From: Chloroflexi bacterium RBG_16_57_11
GTDB taxonomy: Bacteria; Chloroflexota; Anaerolineae; Anaerolineales; UBA4823
Reading direction: 5' to 3'
Length of the DNA stretch: 6,190 bases
Assembly (NCBI GenBank): GCA_001795165.1
Contig: MGNS01000052.1
Location: forward strand, 1 to 6,190
In this document: positions 1-5,654 of the stretch, one piece after another
How the letters are laid out: every line of letters starts with the position of its first letter
How positions within the stretch are numbered: the first letter of the stretch is position 1
Made by a program: the position numbers and the translations under genes
The notes under the pieces: model-generated
What the model was told of the DNA's origin: nothing
Database searches by the model: none
The model's input: only the letters and a program-made list of their open reading frames with translations

Positions 1-1
1 T

Positions 2-913
2 GCAGTCATTGATGCGGTGAACGCAATCCGCTCGGCCAACGGACTGGCGCCTTTCCAGGTAAACGGGGCCCTGATGGCCGCCGCCCAGGCGCACAGCGAA
101 TACCAGGCCTCGATTGGCTCGACCACGCACTCCGGGCGTGGCGGCTCTGACCCGAATAGCCGGGCGGTCACGGCGGGTTATGGTGGAGGGTCGGTGATCG
201 AAAATATCTATGGTGGGATGGGCGCCACGCCTCAGCAAGCAGTGAGCTGGTGGCAGGGAGAGGGCACCCACCTCGCCACGATGCTCTCCACCCGCCATAC
301 GGAGGCAGGGGCGGGAGTCGCCGTGTCAGATGCGGGCGTGGTCTATTACACGTTGGTTGTCGGTTCTGCTTCGGGCAGCGGATCAGCCGGGAATACCTCT
401 GCGCCGGCTGCTGGCGGGTCAGGGGCTTCCAGCGCCGCCTCGACTACAACCGTCGCCTTTTCCCCATTTCTGGTCTCAACCCCGAACGCGGATGGCGCGC
501 TGATCCATGTCGTCCAGTCCGGGCAGACTTTATGGGCCATTGCAGCTGCCTACGACATCAATATCCTGGACCTGCTCGCTATCAACGGACTGAATGCGAA
601 CGCCTTCATCATGCCGGGGCAAAAGATTGTCATCCGCCAGGCAGGGTCGCAGCCAACCGCCACGGAGAAAGTGGAACAAAAAGTCGAACAGCCCACCCGC
701 ACCCCCCGCCCGAGCGCTACCCCAACCCGGCCTGAGACAGAGCAGGCCAACCTTCCGCCCACGATGAGCGATTCAAGCGTGGATACAACCCAGGCGCTCG
801 ATCGCACAGCAACCGGGTCAGGGACCGACCCGCTGCTGGTGGTGATCGTCAGCCTGATGGTCGGTGGTCTGGTGCTGGTGGTGGCAGGGAATGTAATGAA
901 GCGCGCCGGCTAA
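2..913 (+). CDS. CAP (SCP/PR1-like) domain protein with LysM and C-terminal membrane anchor, 5'-truncated
   Basis: The reading frame is open to the window edge (codons A-V-I-D-A precede the GTG at 17), and that GTG lies inside the CAP helix 'AVIDAVNAIRSANGL', so the true start and any signal peptide are upstream. Counting residues from the GTG, the CAP domain covers about 1-117. It shows AQAHS (His26), TTHSG (His38), GGSVIENIYGG (Glu62) and the Trp78-Trp79 to Thr84-His85 stretch typical of bacterial YkwD-type CAP domains. A Gly/Ser/Ala linker (118-146) leads to one LysM domain (163-207, with HVVQSGQTLWAIAAAYD and the MPGQKIVI ending). Next come a Thr/Pro/Arg-rich linker (209-250) and a hydrophobic helix (271-291) with a short Lys-Arg tail. 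LysM domains bind peptidoglycan or chitin glycans. The likely picture is an extracytoplasmic wall-binding protein anchored by its C-terminus. CAP activity in bacteria is poorly defined, so no enzyme role is claimed. The gene is convergent with the next one. Confidence 0.88.
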   Translation, partial: AVIDAVNAIRSANGLAPFQVNGALMAAAQAHSEYQASIGSTTHSGRGGSDPNSRAVTAGYGGGSVIENIYGGMGATPQQAVSWWQGEGTHLATMLSTRHTEAGAGVAVSDAGVVYYTLVVGSASGSGSAGNTSAPAAGGSGASSAASTTTVAFSPFLVSTPNADGALIHVVQSGQTLWAIAAAYDINILDLLAINGLNANAFIMPGQKIVIRQAGSQPTATEKVEQKVEQPTRTPRPSATPTRPETEQANLPPTMSDSSVDTTQALDRTATGSGTDPLLVVIVSLMVGGLVLVVAGNVMKRAG

Positions 914-945
914 GCTGGCTTCAGCCCGGTTCGGCCAGTTCTTTA
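913..945 (+). terminator. Possible weak intrinsic terminator of the CAP-LysM gene
   Basis: Bases 913-919 (AGCTGGC) can pair with 934-940 (GCCAGTT), with one G-T wobble and a 14-nt loop, and are followed by the T-rich stretch CTTTAT. A second small hairpin straddles the stop codon (GCCGGC 905-910 with GCTGGC 914-919, loop TAA) and would compete with the first. The T-run is poor and the element lies inside the 3' end of the convergent gene, so this is only a candidate. Confidence 0.25.
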
Positions 946-1286
946 TCCAAAAACCAGCCGCCTTTGCGTTGGTCAGCGTCCTTTGGGGCGCGATCATAGT
1001 ATAGATCAAAGATCCGGCTGCTGGAGGTGCGCACTCGGTAATAATCTTGACCGACGCCCCACGAGCCGCGCCGGGTCGCTGCTGCGGCATGTTGTGGCTG
1101 CATGTTGCGAGCCATGCGCCCGCGGCGGCGGTAGTTATGCCACTCGCTGAGCACCTCGACGATGGCGAAGGTCTCGCCCCGCCAGAGAAAGCTATCCGGG
1201 GGGCCGGGGATTTTTTCCAGCGCCGGCGGCCTGGCGAAGTGCACTTCGACCGGCTCGCCTATAAAGTGTAACGGGATCAGATCCAT
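921..1286 (-). CDS. Small DUF6504-like protein of unknown function (121 aa)
   Basis: The 121-residue soluble protein has no signal peptide or membrane segment. I recognise the layout of the DUF6504 family from memory rather than from a search. It has an N-terminal FIGEPVEVHF strand (8-17), then PGPPDSFLWRGETFAIVEVL (28-47) and an SEWHNYRRRGR segment (47-57). A conserved-looking RGSWGVGQDYYRVRTSS block (73-89) precedes IFDLYYDRAP (91-100), and KGGWFLDKEL (108-117) closes the domain. The family appears as a small beta-rich domain, and no activity is established to my knowledge. The ATG at 1284-1286 is chosen because FIGEPVEV follows almost at once, as expected for the domain's N-terminus. The Shine-Dalgarno is weak (GGAAACGAG somewhat far upstream). 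Its stop lies 7 nt from the stop of the CAP gene, and its 5' end is divergent from the small ORF and HAD gene. It was probably transcribed alone. Confidence 0.7.
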   Translation of the reverse strand: MDLIPLHFIGEPVEVHFARPPALEKIPGPPDSFLWRGETFAIVEVLSEWHNYRRRGRMARNMQPQHAAAATRRGSWGVGQDYYRVRTSSSRIFDLYYDRAPKDADQRKGGWFLDKELAEPG

Positions 1287-1325
1287 AAAAGTGCTCGTTT
1301 CCGCAGCGTATCAGGTTGCCGTCTA

Positions 1326-1354
1326 ATTCTACACGAAAGGTATCCATGTTGAAA
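1326..1354 (-). promoter_or_regulatory. Candidate promoter for the DUF6504-like gene
   Basis: On the minus strand, TAGAAT (1331-1326) matches the -10 consensus at five of six positions. A poor -35 candidate, TTTCAA (1354-1349), sits 17 nt upstream. Transcription would start near 1319 and give a leader of about 33 nt before the ATG at 1286. The placement suits the divergent layout. The -35 match is only three of six, so confidence is low. Confidence 0.28.
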
Positions 1355-1356
1355 AG

Positions 1357-1470
1357 ATGGATCGAATAGATCGCCGTATTCTGCTCTCCTGTCTGACATT
1401 AGTCCTGGCGTCCTGCTTGTGCCTGAGCCTGGTGAGCATCGCCGGGGCCGTCCTGTTACTTGGCCAGTAG
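1357..1470 (+). CDS. Probable small single-pass membrane protein (37 aa)
   Basis: The open frame runs from ATG 1357 to TAG 1468 and encodes 37 residues. It begins with a charged stretch MDRIDRR, continues as one long hydrophobic segment of about 27 residues rich in Leu, Val, Ala, Ser and Cys (including a CLC pair), and ends LLLGQ. This is the pattern of a tiny inner-membrane peptide with a positively charged cytosolic N-terminus. Its stop lies 10 nt before the ATG of the HAD gene, so the two could be co-transcribed and translationally coupled. No good Shine-Dalgarno stands at the usual distance: AAAGG (1336-1340) is 16 nt upstream, and is better placed for a seven-codon ORF at 1346-1369 that overlaps this start. 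I do not recognise the family and assign no function. Chance origin is possible, but the clean hydrophobicity profile and fit between neighbours favour a real gene. Confidence 0.5.
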   Translation: MDRIDRRILLSCLTLVLASCLCLSLVSIAGAVLLLGQ

Positions 1471-1480
1471 ATAGCCGCCC

Positions 1481-2155
1481 ATGTCGCTGGATTGTTCCCG
1501 GATTCGAGCCTTGTGCTTCGATGTGGATGGCACGCTGCGCGACACCGATGACCAGTACGTTGAGCGGTTGGCGGGCTACTTAAGGACCGCCAGTTTCTTG
1601 CTTTCCGGAAAAGAACCACGCATCGTCGCTCGGCGGTTGATCATGGCGATCGAGGACCCGGGCAATCTTATTTTCAACCTGGTGGACGTTCTGGGGATCG
1701 ATAACCTGATCTCCCGCTCGCTCGGACAAATGGAGAAGGTCCACACTCGTAAAATTACCCATCCATTGATCGTCCCTGGCGTTGTCGGTATGTTAGAGGC
1801 GTTAGGCCAGCGCTACCCATTGGCGATCATCAGTGCGCGCAGCCAAACCGCCACGCTGGATTTCCTTGAGAGCAGTCAACTGGGAGGTTTTTTCTCGGTG
1901 ATTGTCACCGGTCAATCCTGTACACGCACCAAACCGCATCCCATGCCAGTGTTGTGGGCGGCGGCTCAGATGGGTATCCCACCCGAAGCCTGCCTGATGG
2001 TCGGAGATACCACAGTGGATATCCGGGCGGGGCGGACTGCTGGGGCGCAAACAGCTGGTGTGTTGTGTGGTTTTGGGATGAAAGATGAATTGCTCAGAGC
2101 TGGAGCTGACCTGATCTTGACCTCAACGCCGGAACTGACAAGCTATCTGCTATAA
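1481..2155 (+). CDS. HAD-family hydrolase (HAD-IA, phosphoglycolate phosphatase-like)
   Basis: The 224-residue protein is the usual size for a HAD subfamily I phosphatase with an inserted helical cap. All four catalytic motifs are present. Motif I is CFDVDGTL, with nucleophile Asp14 and acid/base Asp16. Motif II is Ser118 in LAIISARS. Motif III is Lys151 in TKPHP. Motif IV is GDTTVD, with Asp176 and Asp180 for Mg2+. The cap lies between motifs I and II (about 20-95). The C-terminal GRTAGAQTAGVLCGFG and the GADLILTSTPEL stretch are standard for the phosphoglycolate phosphatase/PpaX-like group. It should act in the cytosol on a small phosphorylated metabolite; the substrate cannot be read from the sequence. 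The ATG at 1481 lies 13 residues before the nucleophile Asp14, as expected. No clear Shine-Dalgarno precedes it, so translation may depend on the small ORF ending 10 nt upstream. Confidence 0.9.
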   Translation: MSLDCSRIRALCFDVDGTLRDTDDQYVERLAGYLRTASFLLSGKEPRIVARRLIMAIEDPGNLIFNLVDVLGIDNLISRSLGQMEKVHTRKITHPLIVPGVVGMLEALGQRYPLAIISARSQTATLDFLESSQLGGFFSVIVTGQSCTRTKPHPMPVLWAAAQMGIPPEACLMVGDTTVDIRAGRTAGAQTAGVLCGFGMKDELLRAGADLILTSTPELTSYLL

Positions 2156-2156
2156 T
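2148..2156 (+). promoter_or_regulatory. Candidate extended -10 promoter element overlapping the HAD stop codon
   Basis: TGCTATAAT is a perfect extended -10 (TGn followed by TATAAT). Its last bases form the HAD stop codon region. No -35 box is found at 16-18 nt; CTGACA at 2135-2140 is too close. Extended -10 promoters can work without a -35. Initiation would fall near 2163, just before the inverted repeat at 2165. The match could be chance, since CTG-CTA-TAA is ordinary coding sequence. Confidence 0.35.
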
Positions 2157-2352
2157 ACTTACCAACTGTCAAAAATGCTTGCCGGTGGGATTGGATCGAT
2201 GCAAGCCTAAGATTCAATGACAGTAAAAAGGTCGCGTTCCAGCAGATTCGTCACAATATTCTTGGTCGTACGTCATAGATTATAGTCAAACAGATTTTGT
2301 CTCTCCTGATAAAAATATTCTATCCCGTTCGAATTTTATAAACCAAAAGATA
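2156..2352. other. Intergenic region between HAD and exported-protein genes
   Basis: This 197-nt gap carries the nested inverted repeat in its first third. From about 2240 onward it becomes markedly AT-rich compared with the flanking genes, as expected upstream of a promoter or translation start. Several -10-like hexamers occur (TATAGT 2281, TATTCT 2316, TTCTAT 2318), and TTGTCT (2297-2302) could be a -35, but none pairs at 16-18 nt spacing. No credible ORF is seen. Only a weak purine stretch, AAAAGA, precedes the ATG at 2353. Confidence 0.6.
2165..2224 (+). repeat. Nested inverted repeat (possible structured RNA leader)
   Basis: Two perfect inverted repeats are nested. The outer pair is ACTGTCA (2165-2171) with TGACAGT (2218-2224). 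The inner pair is GCTTGC (2177-2182) with GCAAGC (2201-2206), around an 18-nt loop. The arms are separated by unpaired stretches of 5 and 11 nt. In RNA this would be a two-tier stem with an asymmetric internal loop. No T-run follows (the next bases are AAAAAGG), so it is not a normal rho-independent terminator. It could be a 5' leader element, a small RNA, a protein-binding palindrome or coincidence. It matches no riboswitch class that I recognise. Confidence 0.45.
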
Positions 2353-3300
2353 ATGGCCGGAAAATATTTATTCATTAGTCTGTGCATTCTGGTGCTCATC
2401 AGCAGCACCTGGCAAAGCTCTCTGGCCCAGGGTGGGGAGGAATATTTCGACGAGACCGGTCATGTGGTGACCGGCGAGTTCCTGGCTGCTTATCGCAGTG
2501 TCCCCAATCCTGTTCAATTGTACGGATATCCGATCACCGATGCCTTCCAGGACACGACGCGCAACCTGCTGGTGCAATACTTCCAAAAGACCCGTTTTGA
2601 GCTGAATCCTGCGGGACCGGTAGGAAACCGGGTGAAGATATCTCCACTGGGTGAATATTTATATACCCCTGGGCCCGAGGCTCATTTATATGTGAATCCT
2701 GGAGCTTGCCGAACGTATCCTCCGGGTGGCTATCAAGTTTGTCTGGCTTTTTTAAATTTTTATGATCAACACGGCGGCCAAAAGCAGTTCGGTCTTCCGA
2801 TCTCGAACGCTGAGCTGCACGATGGGCGAACGGTGCAGTACTTCCAAAACGCCCGCTTCGAATACTCCCCCGAGCTCCCAGCAGGCCAACGCATCGTGCT
2901 CGCTCACCTTGGCAGCCAGTACTTTGATCGTCATGGGGAAGACCCGACCTTGCTGTTGCCCGACCAGGGCGGAAACACGATTACCAGCATCCGCAGCTTG
3001 CGGGCGCGAGCCTTCCCGGAGCAGGCAGTTACAGGGAAGACCGGATCACAAACCGTCTATATCACGGTGCAAGATCAGCGATTGCTACCTGTAGCCAATG
3101 CCCAGGTGGCGTTGATCCTGGAAATGCCTGATAATCAGGAGAACCATTTCATGGTTCCCGCTTTAACCAATGATGCCGGGATCACACATTTTAGCTTCCC
3201 GTTCAGCGCCGAGAAAGTTGGCATGGCTACGATAAAGGTAGTCGTTTTGCGCGGTGATTTGGAGGCCGATACAACCACCTCATTCCGCCTCTGGTGGTAA
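2353..3300 (+). CDS. Exported protein with two QYFQxxRFE modules and C-terminal Ig-like domain
   Basis: The 315-residue protein starts with a classic signal peptide: Lys4, a hydrophobic core at 5-16, and a likely cleavage after SLA (residue 25, before Gln26). Cys11 lies in the core but is not a lipobox. Two related modules follow. Module 1 (31-104) has YFDETGHVVTGEFL, YGYPITDAF, VQYFQKTRFELNP and LGEYLY. Module 2 (133-191) has FLNFYDQHGG, FGLPISNAEL, VQYFQNARFEYSP and LGSQYF. Cys119 and Cys130 flank the link between them and could form a disulfide. A linker leads to an all-beta segment (about 213-315) with the alternating pattern and the ALTNDAGITHFSF turn of a bacterial Ig-like (Big_1/transthyretin-like) domain. 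Modules of this kind recur in secreted Chloroflexota proteins as I recall them, but their ligand is unknown. The protein should act outside the membrane. Its stop is 3 nt from the stop of the convergent TPR gene. The ATG is supported by the signal peptide rather than by a Shine-Dalgarno. Confidence 0.8.
   Translation: MAGKYLFISLCILVLISSTWQSSLAQGGEEYFDETGHVVTGEFLAAYRSVPNPVQLYGYPITDAFQDTTRNLLVQYFQKTRFELNPAGPVGNRVKISPLGEYLYTPGPEAHLYVNPGACRTYPPGGYQVCLAFLNFYDQHGGQKQFGLPISNAELHDGRTVQYFQNARFEYSPELPAGQRIVLAHLGSQYFDRHGEDPTLLLPDQGGNTITSIRSLRARAFPEQAVTGKTGSQTVYITVQDQRLLPVANAQVALILEMPDNQENHFMVPALTNDAGITHFSFPFSAEKVGMATIKVVVLRGDLEADTTTSFRLWW
2443..2664 (+). repeat. Module 1 of duplicated QYFQxxRFE unit
   Basis: This encodes residues 31-104 of the exported protein. 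Shared order with module 2: aromatic-Asp-x-x-Gly start, a Gly-Tyr-Pro-Ile turn (FGLPIS in module 2), then VQYFQ-x-x-RFE and an LG-x-x-Y/F end. The DNA of the core (2572-2610) still resembles 2833-2871 closely, starting GTGCARTACTTCCAAAA in both. Confidence 0.65.
2749..2925 (+). repeat. Module 2 of duplicated QYFQxxRFE unit
   Basis: This encodes residues 133-191 of the exported protein and aligns with module 1 from FYDQHGG through FGLPISNAEL and VQYFQNARFE to LGSQYF. It is shorter than module 1 between the opening motif and the Gly-x-Pro-Ile turn. Module 1 and module 2 probably arose by an old tandem duplication. Confidence 0.65.
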
Positions 3301-3303
3301 GCT

Positions 3304-5619
3304 TCACCCGCTCTTGATCTGTTCTAGCAACATTTGATATTCGGCCTTGTTCGGTGGATCCATCGAGATGATCATCTCCACCGTCTGAATGGCTACGCCC
3401 CGGTCGCCCATCTTCAGTAACAGGTCGCCGATCTCATCCAGCTGAGTGATGGCTTCTGTTTTGCGCCCATAGTCCCGATAAATATCGGCCAGCCGTCGCA
3501 GCATAGGGATGTTCTGTGGGTATTCCTCTAACAGCCCCTGCATAAACTTGATTAATTTATCTGGCTGGTTCCTGCTGCTCAGGTGGGAGATGCAGTTGTC
3601 CACCTCCGCCAGCGCTTGGGGCTCTTGCCCCAGGCGCATATTCAATTGGATAATCTGCGTGCGCGCTTCGAAATCATCCGGCTGTAGTGTACGAGCCTGT
3701 TCCAGGACGCGTATCGCCTGGCGCCACTCCAGGCTTTGCACATCGATATCGGCCATCCGATGTAAAATCCGCACTCGCAACGAGCGATCGACATCGGTTT
3801 GTTGGGCTGTGCGCAACGCCTCGGTATAAGTCTTGCGCGCCATATTGAAGTCCGCCAGACTATAATAGACTTCAGCAAGTTGGATGTATTCTTCGACAGC
3901 GCTTTCGGCTTTTCCAAAAGCCAGGAGTTGCTCGATCAAGCGGCTGCGCGCGTTCAGATCGGTGGGGGTCAGCTCGATGATGCGGCGGGCGTAATTGATC
4001 GCGTGTTGTTCTTCGCCACGCGTGGAATAAGCTCTGGAGATCACGCCGAACTTTTCGACCGCCTCTTCCACTACGCCTTGCTGGTATAAGATTTCTCCGA
4101 TGATAGCATGCAGCGGCAGGTAGGTCGGTGCATCTTGCAGGGCGAAAAAGGCTTCCTCCATCGCCGAGCGCACTTGCCCTTTCGCAATCATATGATGCAT
4201 CGCTGTAGTCGCTGCGATTACTTCGCTGGAGCGCGCTTCAACCAGGATTTCCGCCAGAGGAATGGGTGCGCCATAACTCTCCTGACCAGGAAGTTGTTCT
4301 CGCGCTCTTTGAAGTTGTGCGTGCCAATCTGGACGCATCAGCATTTCATGGATGTTGTCGCAGATGCGCGCCAGGATATCAGGCTCGTTTTGTTGGTGGT
4401 GCGCTTCGATCAACAAGTCATACAATTGACGTAAATCATCGCCATACTCCGGCGAGACAATCTGGATATCTGCCAGTTTCAAGGCCTCCAGGTATTCAAC
4501 CGAGGCTTCTTTGATCTGCCCTCTTCTGCGGAGCAGATCACCAAGCAGCAGCCGCGAGCCCAGGGCGTACTCGGAATGCTTGACAGAATTCTGAAGCTGA
4601 CGAATACCGCTTTCGGGTCGCCCGGTTTGGATGTATAGATAGCCCAGGTCAAAAACCGCGGCCATGTTATTCAGGCCGGCCTCCATGGCGCGTTTTAACT
4701 CTTCAATGGCCTGGGTGTAGTCTCCCCGGGTTTGCAGGTCGACCACCTGCGAGAGGTGTAAGACCATACGATCTCGATCGACCGGCTGGCCGGGTGCTCC
4801 TGTGTCGCCCGTCACAAAATACTGCAATCCGCCTCGGGCACCAGGGTCCTCCGTCTCCTCCTCGGAATCGAATAGCAGCCCTGCCAGGACGGTCAAAGCT
4901 CTCTGGTGCGCCAGGGAGACCGGGTCCAGCTCCGGCTGGGTGACCGCCTTTGGCGAATGAAGCTGGCGCACCTGGGACATCCGCAACGAGGCAGTCGCGC
5001 CACGCGGTCGGGAAGGCTTGGGAAGCTGTTTAAAATCCTTGAGCAGGGTGAGCGCCTGGAGGACTTCTTCATTGTCCGGCAGGATTGTCTGGGCCTGGTT
5101 GACTGCCTGGAAAGCCTTATCTGGCTCGCCGGCGCTTTGTAACAGGCTGGCGGTCGCCAGGTATTCGGTTACAGATTTGTGTTTTTCCCCGATGCGCTCA
5201 TAGACCAGCGCCAGACGGGAGTGCGCCAGCAAATTGTCTGGGTTAAGCCGCGTCACCCGTTCCCAGTTCTCAATGGCTTTATTCACTTCGCGGTTCTTCA
5301 GGTACAGATTAGCCGCTCGCAAGGAAGCTTGTATAGCCCGGTCTAAATGGCCCATGCGTTCTGATAGCTGAGCCACTTTTTCCAGGGGAATGGGGTCCTC
5401 AGGCGCGGCGCGGGCGGCTTTTTGATAGCACATCAGCGCCTCGTCGTATTCCTGCAATTCGATCAAAGCCAATCCGAGGCTGTTCAGAGCCTGAGCGTCA
5501 TCGGGGAATTCACCCAGAGCCTGGCGATAGAACCCGGCGGCCCGATCCCACAACTGGTCCCAGGCGGCGGAATGGCCTTGATTCATCGCCTGTTGAAAGA
5601 CTTCCTGGCGTTGTGTCAT
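3304..5619 (-). CDS. Tetratricopeptide-repeat protein (771 aa), cytoplasmic
   Basis: This long helical protein is built mostly of TPR units. It has no signal peptide, membrane helix or catalytic domain, so a cytosolic scaffold or protein-binding role is likely. The N-terminal array (about 20-190) includes YRQALGEFPDDAQALNSLG, LQEYDEALMCYQKAARAAPED and the IENWERVTRLNPDN unit. A Pro/Arg- and then Asp/Glu-rich linker of low repeat content (about 195-285, including DSEEETEDPG) follows. A middle array runs about 285-400 (GDYTQAIEELKRAMEAG, GRPESGIRQLQNSV, GQIKEASVEYLEAL). A third array fills about 470-765, with the canonical AIRVLEQARTLQPDD unit at 635-649. The partner is unknown. The start at 5619 is fixed by a strong Shine-Dalgarno. 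The gene lies 35 nt downstream of polA on the same strand, so it is probably co-transcribed with it. That arrangement is suggestive but does not prove a repair role. Confidence 0.9.
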   Translation of the reverse strand: MTQRQEVFQQAMNQGHSAAWDQLWDRAAGFYRQALGEFPDDAQALNSLGLALIELQEYDEALMCYQKAARAAPEDPIPLEKVAQLSERMGHLDRAIQASLRAANLYLKNREVNKAIENWERVTRLNPDNLLAHSRLALVYERIGEKHKSVTEYLATASLLQSAGEPDKAFQAVNQAQTILPDNEEVLQALTLLKDFKQLPKPSRPRGATASLRMSQVRQLHSPKAVTQPELDPVSLAHQRALTVLAGLLFDSEEETEDPGARGGLQYFVTGDTGAPGQPVDRDRMVLHLSQVVDLQTRGDYTQAIEELKRAMEAGLNNMAAVFDLGYLYIQTGRPESGIRQLQNSVKHSEYALGSRLLLGDLLRRRGQIKEASVEYLEALKLADIQIVSPEYGDDLRQLYDLLIEAHHQQNEPDILARICDNIHEMLMRPDWHAQLQRAREQLPGQESYGAPIPLAEILVEARSSEVIAATTAMHHMIAKGQVRSAMEEAFFALQDAPTYLPLHAIIGEILYQQGVVEEAVEKFGVISRAYSTRGEEQHAINYARRIIELTPTDLNARSRLIEQLLAFGKAESAVEEYIQLAEVYYSLADFNMARKTYTEALRTAQQTDVDRSLRVRILHRMADIDVQSLEWRQAIRVLEQARTLQPDDFEARTQIIQLNMRLGQEPQALAEVDNCISHLSSRNQPDKLIKFMQGLLEEYPQNIPMLRRLADIYRDYGRKTEAITQLDEIGDLLLKMGDRGVAIQTVEMIISMDPPNKAEYQMLLEQIKSG
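4765..5037 (-). other. Non-TPR charged linker splitting the TPR arrays
   Basis: This encodes residues about 195-285 of the TPR protein. The stretch opens with KQLPKPSRPRG (basic, Pro-rich) and passes through a short helical segment (ALTVLAGLLF, 241-250). The acidic DSEEETEDPG comes next, then a Gly-rich part (ARGGLQYFVTGDTGAPGQP). It breaks TPR periodicity and probably acts as a flexible hinge or a docking segment. Confidence 0.55.
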
Positions 5620-5624
5620 GTCAT

Positions 5625-5630
5625 CTCCTT
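5625..5630 (-). promoter_or_regulatory. Shine-Dalgarno site of the TPR gene
   Basis: AAGGAG on the minus strand stands 5 nt before the ATG at 5619-5617. It is the only strong ribosome-binding site in the window, and it settles the start. The ATG at 5624 overlapping this region is out of frame and is not used. Confidence 0.85.
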
Positions 5631-5654
5631 AGCTGGGTTGCTGGGTCAGCCCAA

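Noticed and set aside
17..19. GTG as start of the CAP-LysM gene
   Set aside because: The frame stays open upstream to base 2 and the residues before it continue the CAP helix, so the gene starts outside the window.
250..735. 161-codon ORF overlapping the CAP-LysM gene in another frame
   Set aside because: Its translation is Arg/Gly/His-rich without domain features, whereas the overlapping frame carries CAP and LysM motifs. It is a shadow of GC-rich coding sequence.
1260..1265. TATAAA as a -10 box for the small ORF/HAD unit
   Set aside because: It lies inside the DUF6504-like gene with no -35 at an acceptable distance; too common a hexamer to call.
1329..1619. Minus-strand 96-codon ORF across the small ORF and HAD start
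   Set aside because: It overlaps the HAD nucleophile motif region on the opposite strand and its translation is Arg/Thr-rich with no recognisable domain.
2165..2224. Nested inverted repeat as an intrinsic terminator for the HAD gene
   Set aside because: No T-run follows; the next bases are purine-rich. The stem is interrupted by 5- and 11-nt unpaired stretches.
2353..2385. Lipoprotein signal at Cys11 of the exported protein
   Set aside because: The residue before Cys11 is Leu and the cysteine is central in the hydrophobic core, so it does not fit a lipobox; a standard SLA cleavage site follows.
3274..3298. ACCACC/GGTGGT hairpin as a bidirectional terminator
   Set aside because: Only 6 bp with a 13-nt loop, entirely inside the coding sequence, and without T-tracts on either strand.
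3509..5203. Several plus-strand ORFs of 60-110 codons opposite the TPR gene
   Set aside because: They lie antisense to a protein with clear TPR periodicity and have no motifs or ribosome-binding sites of note.
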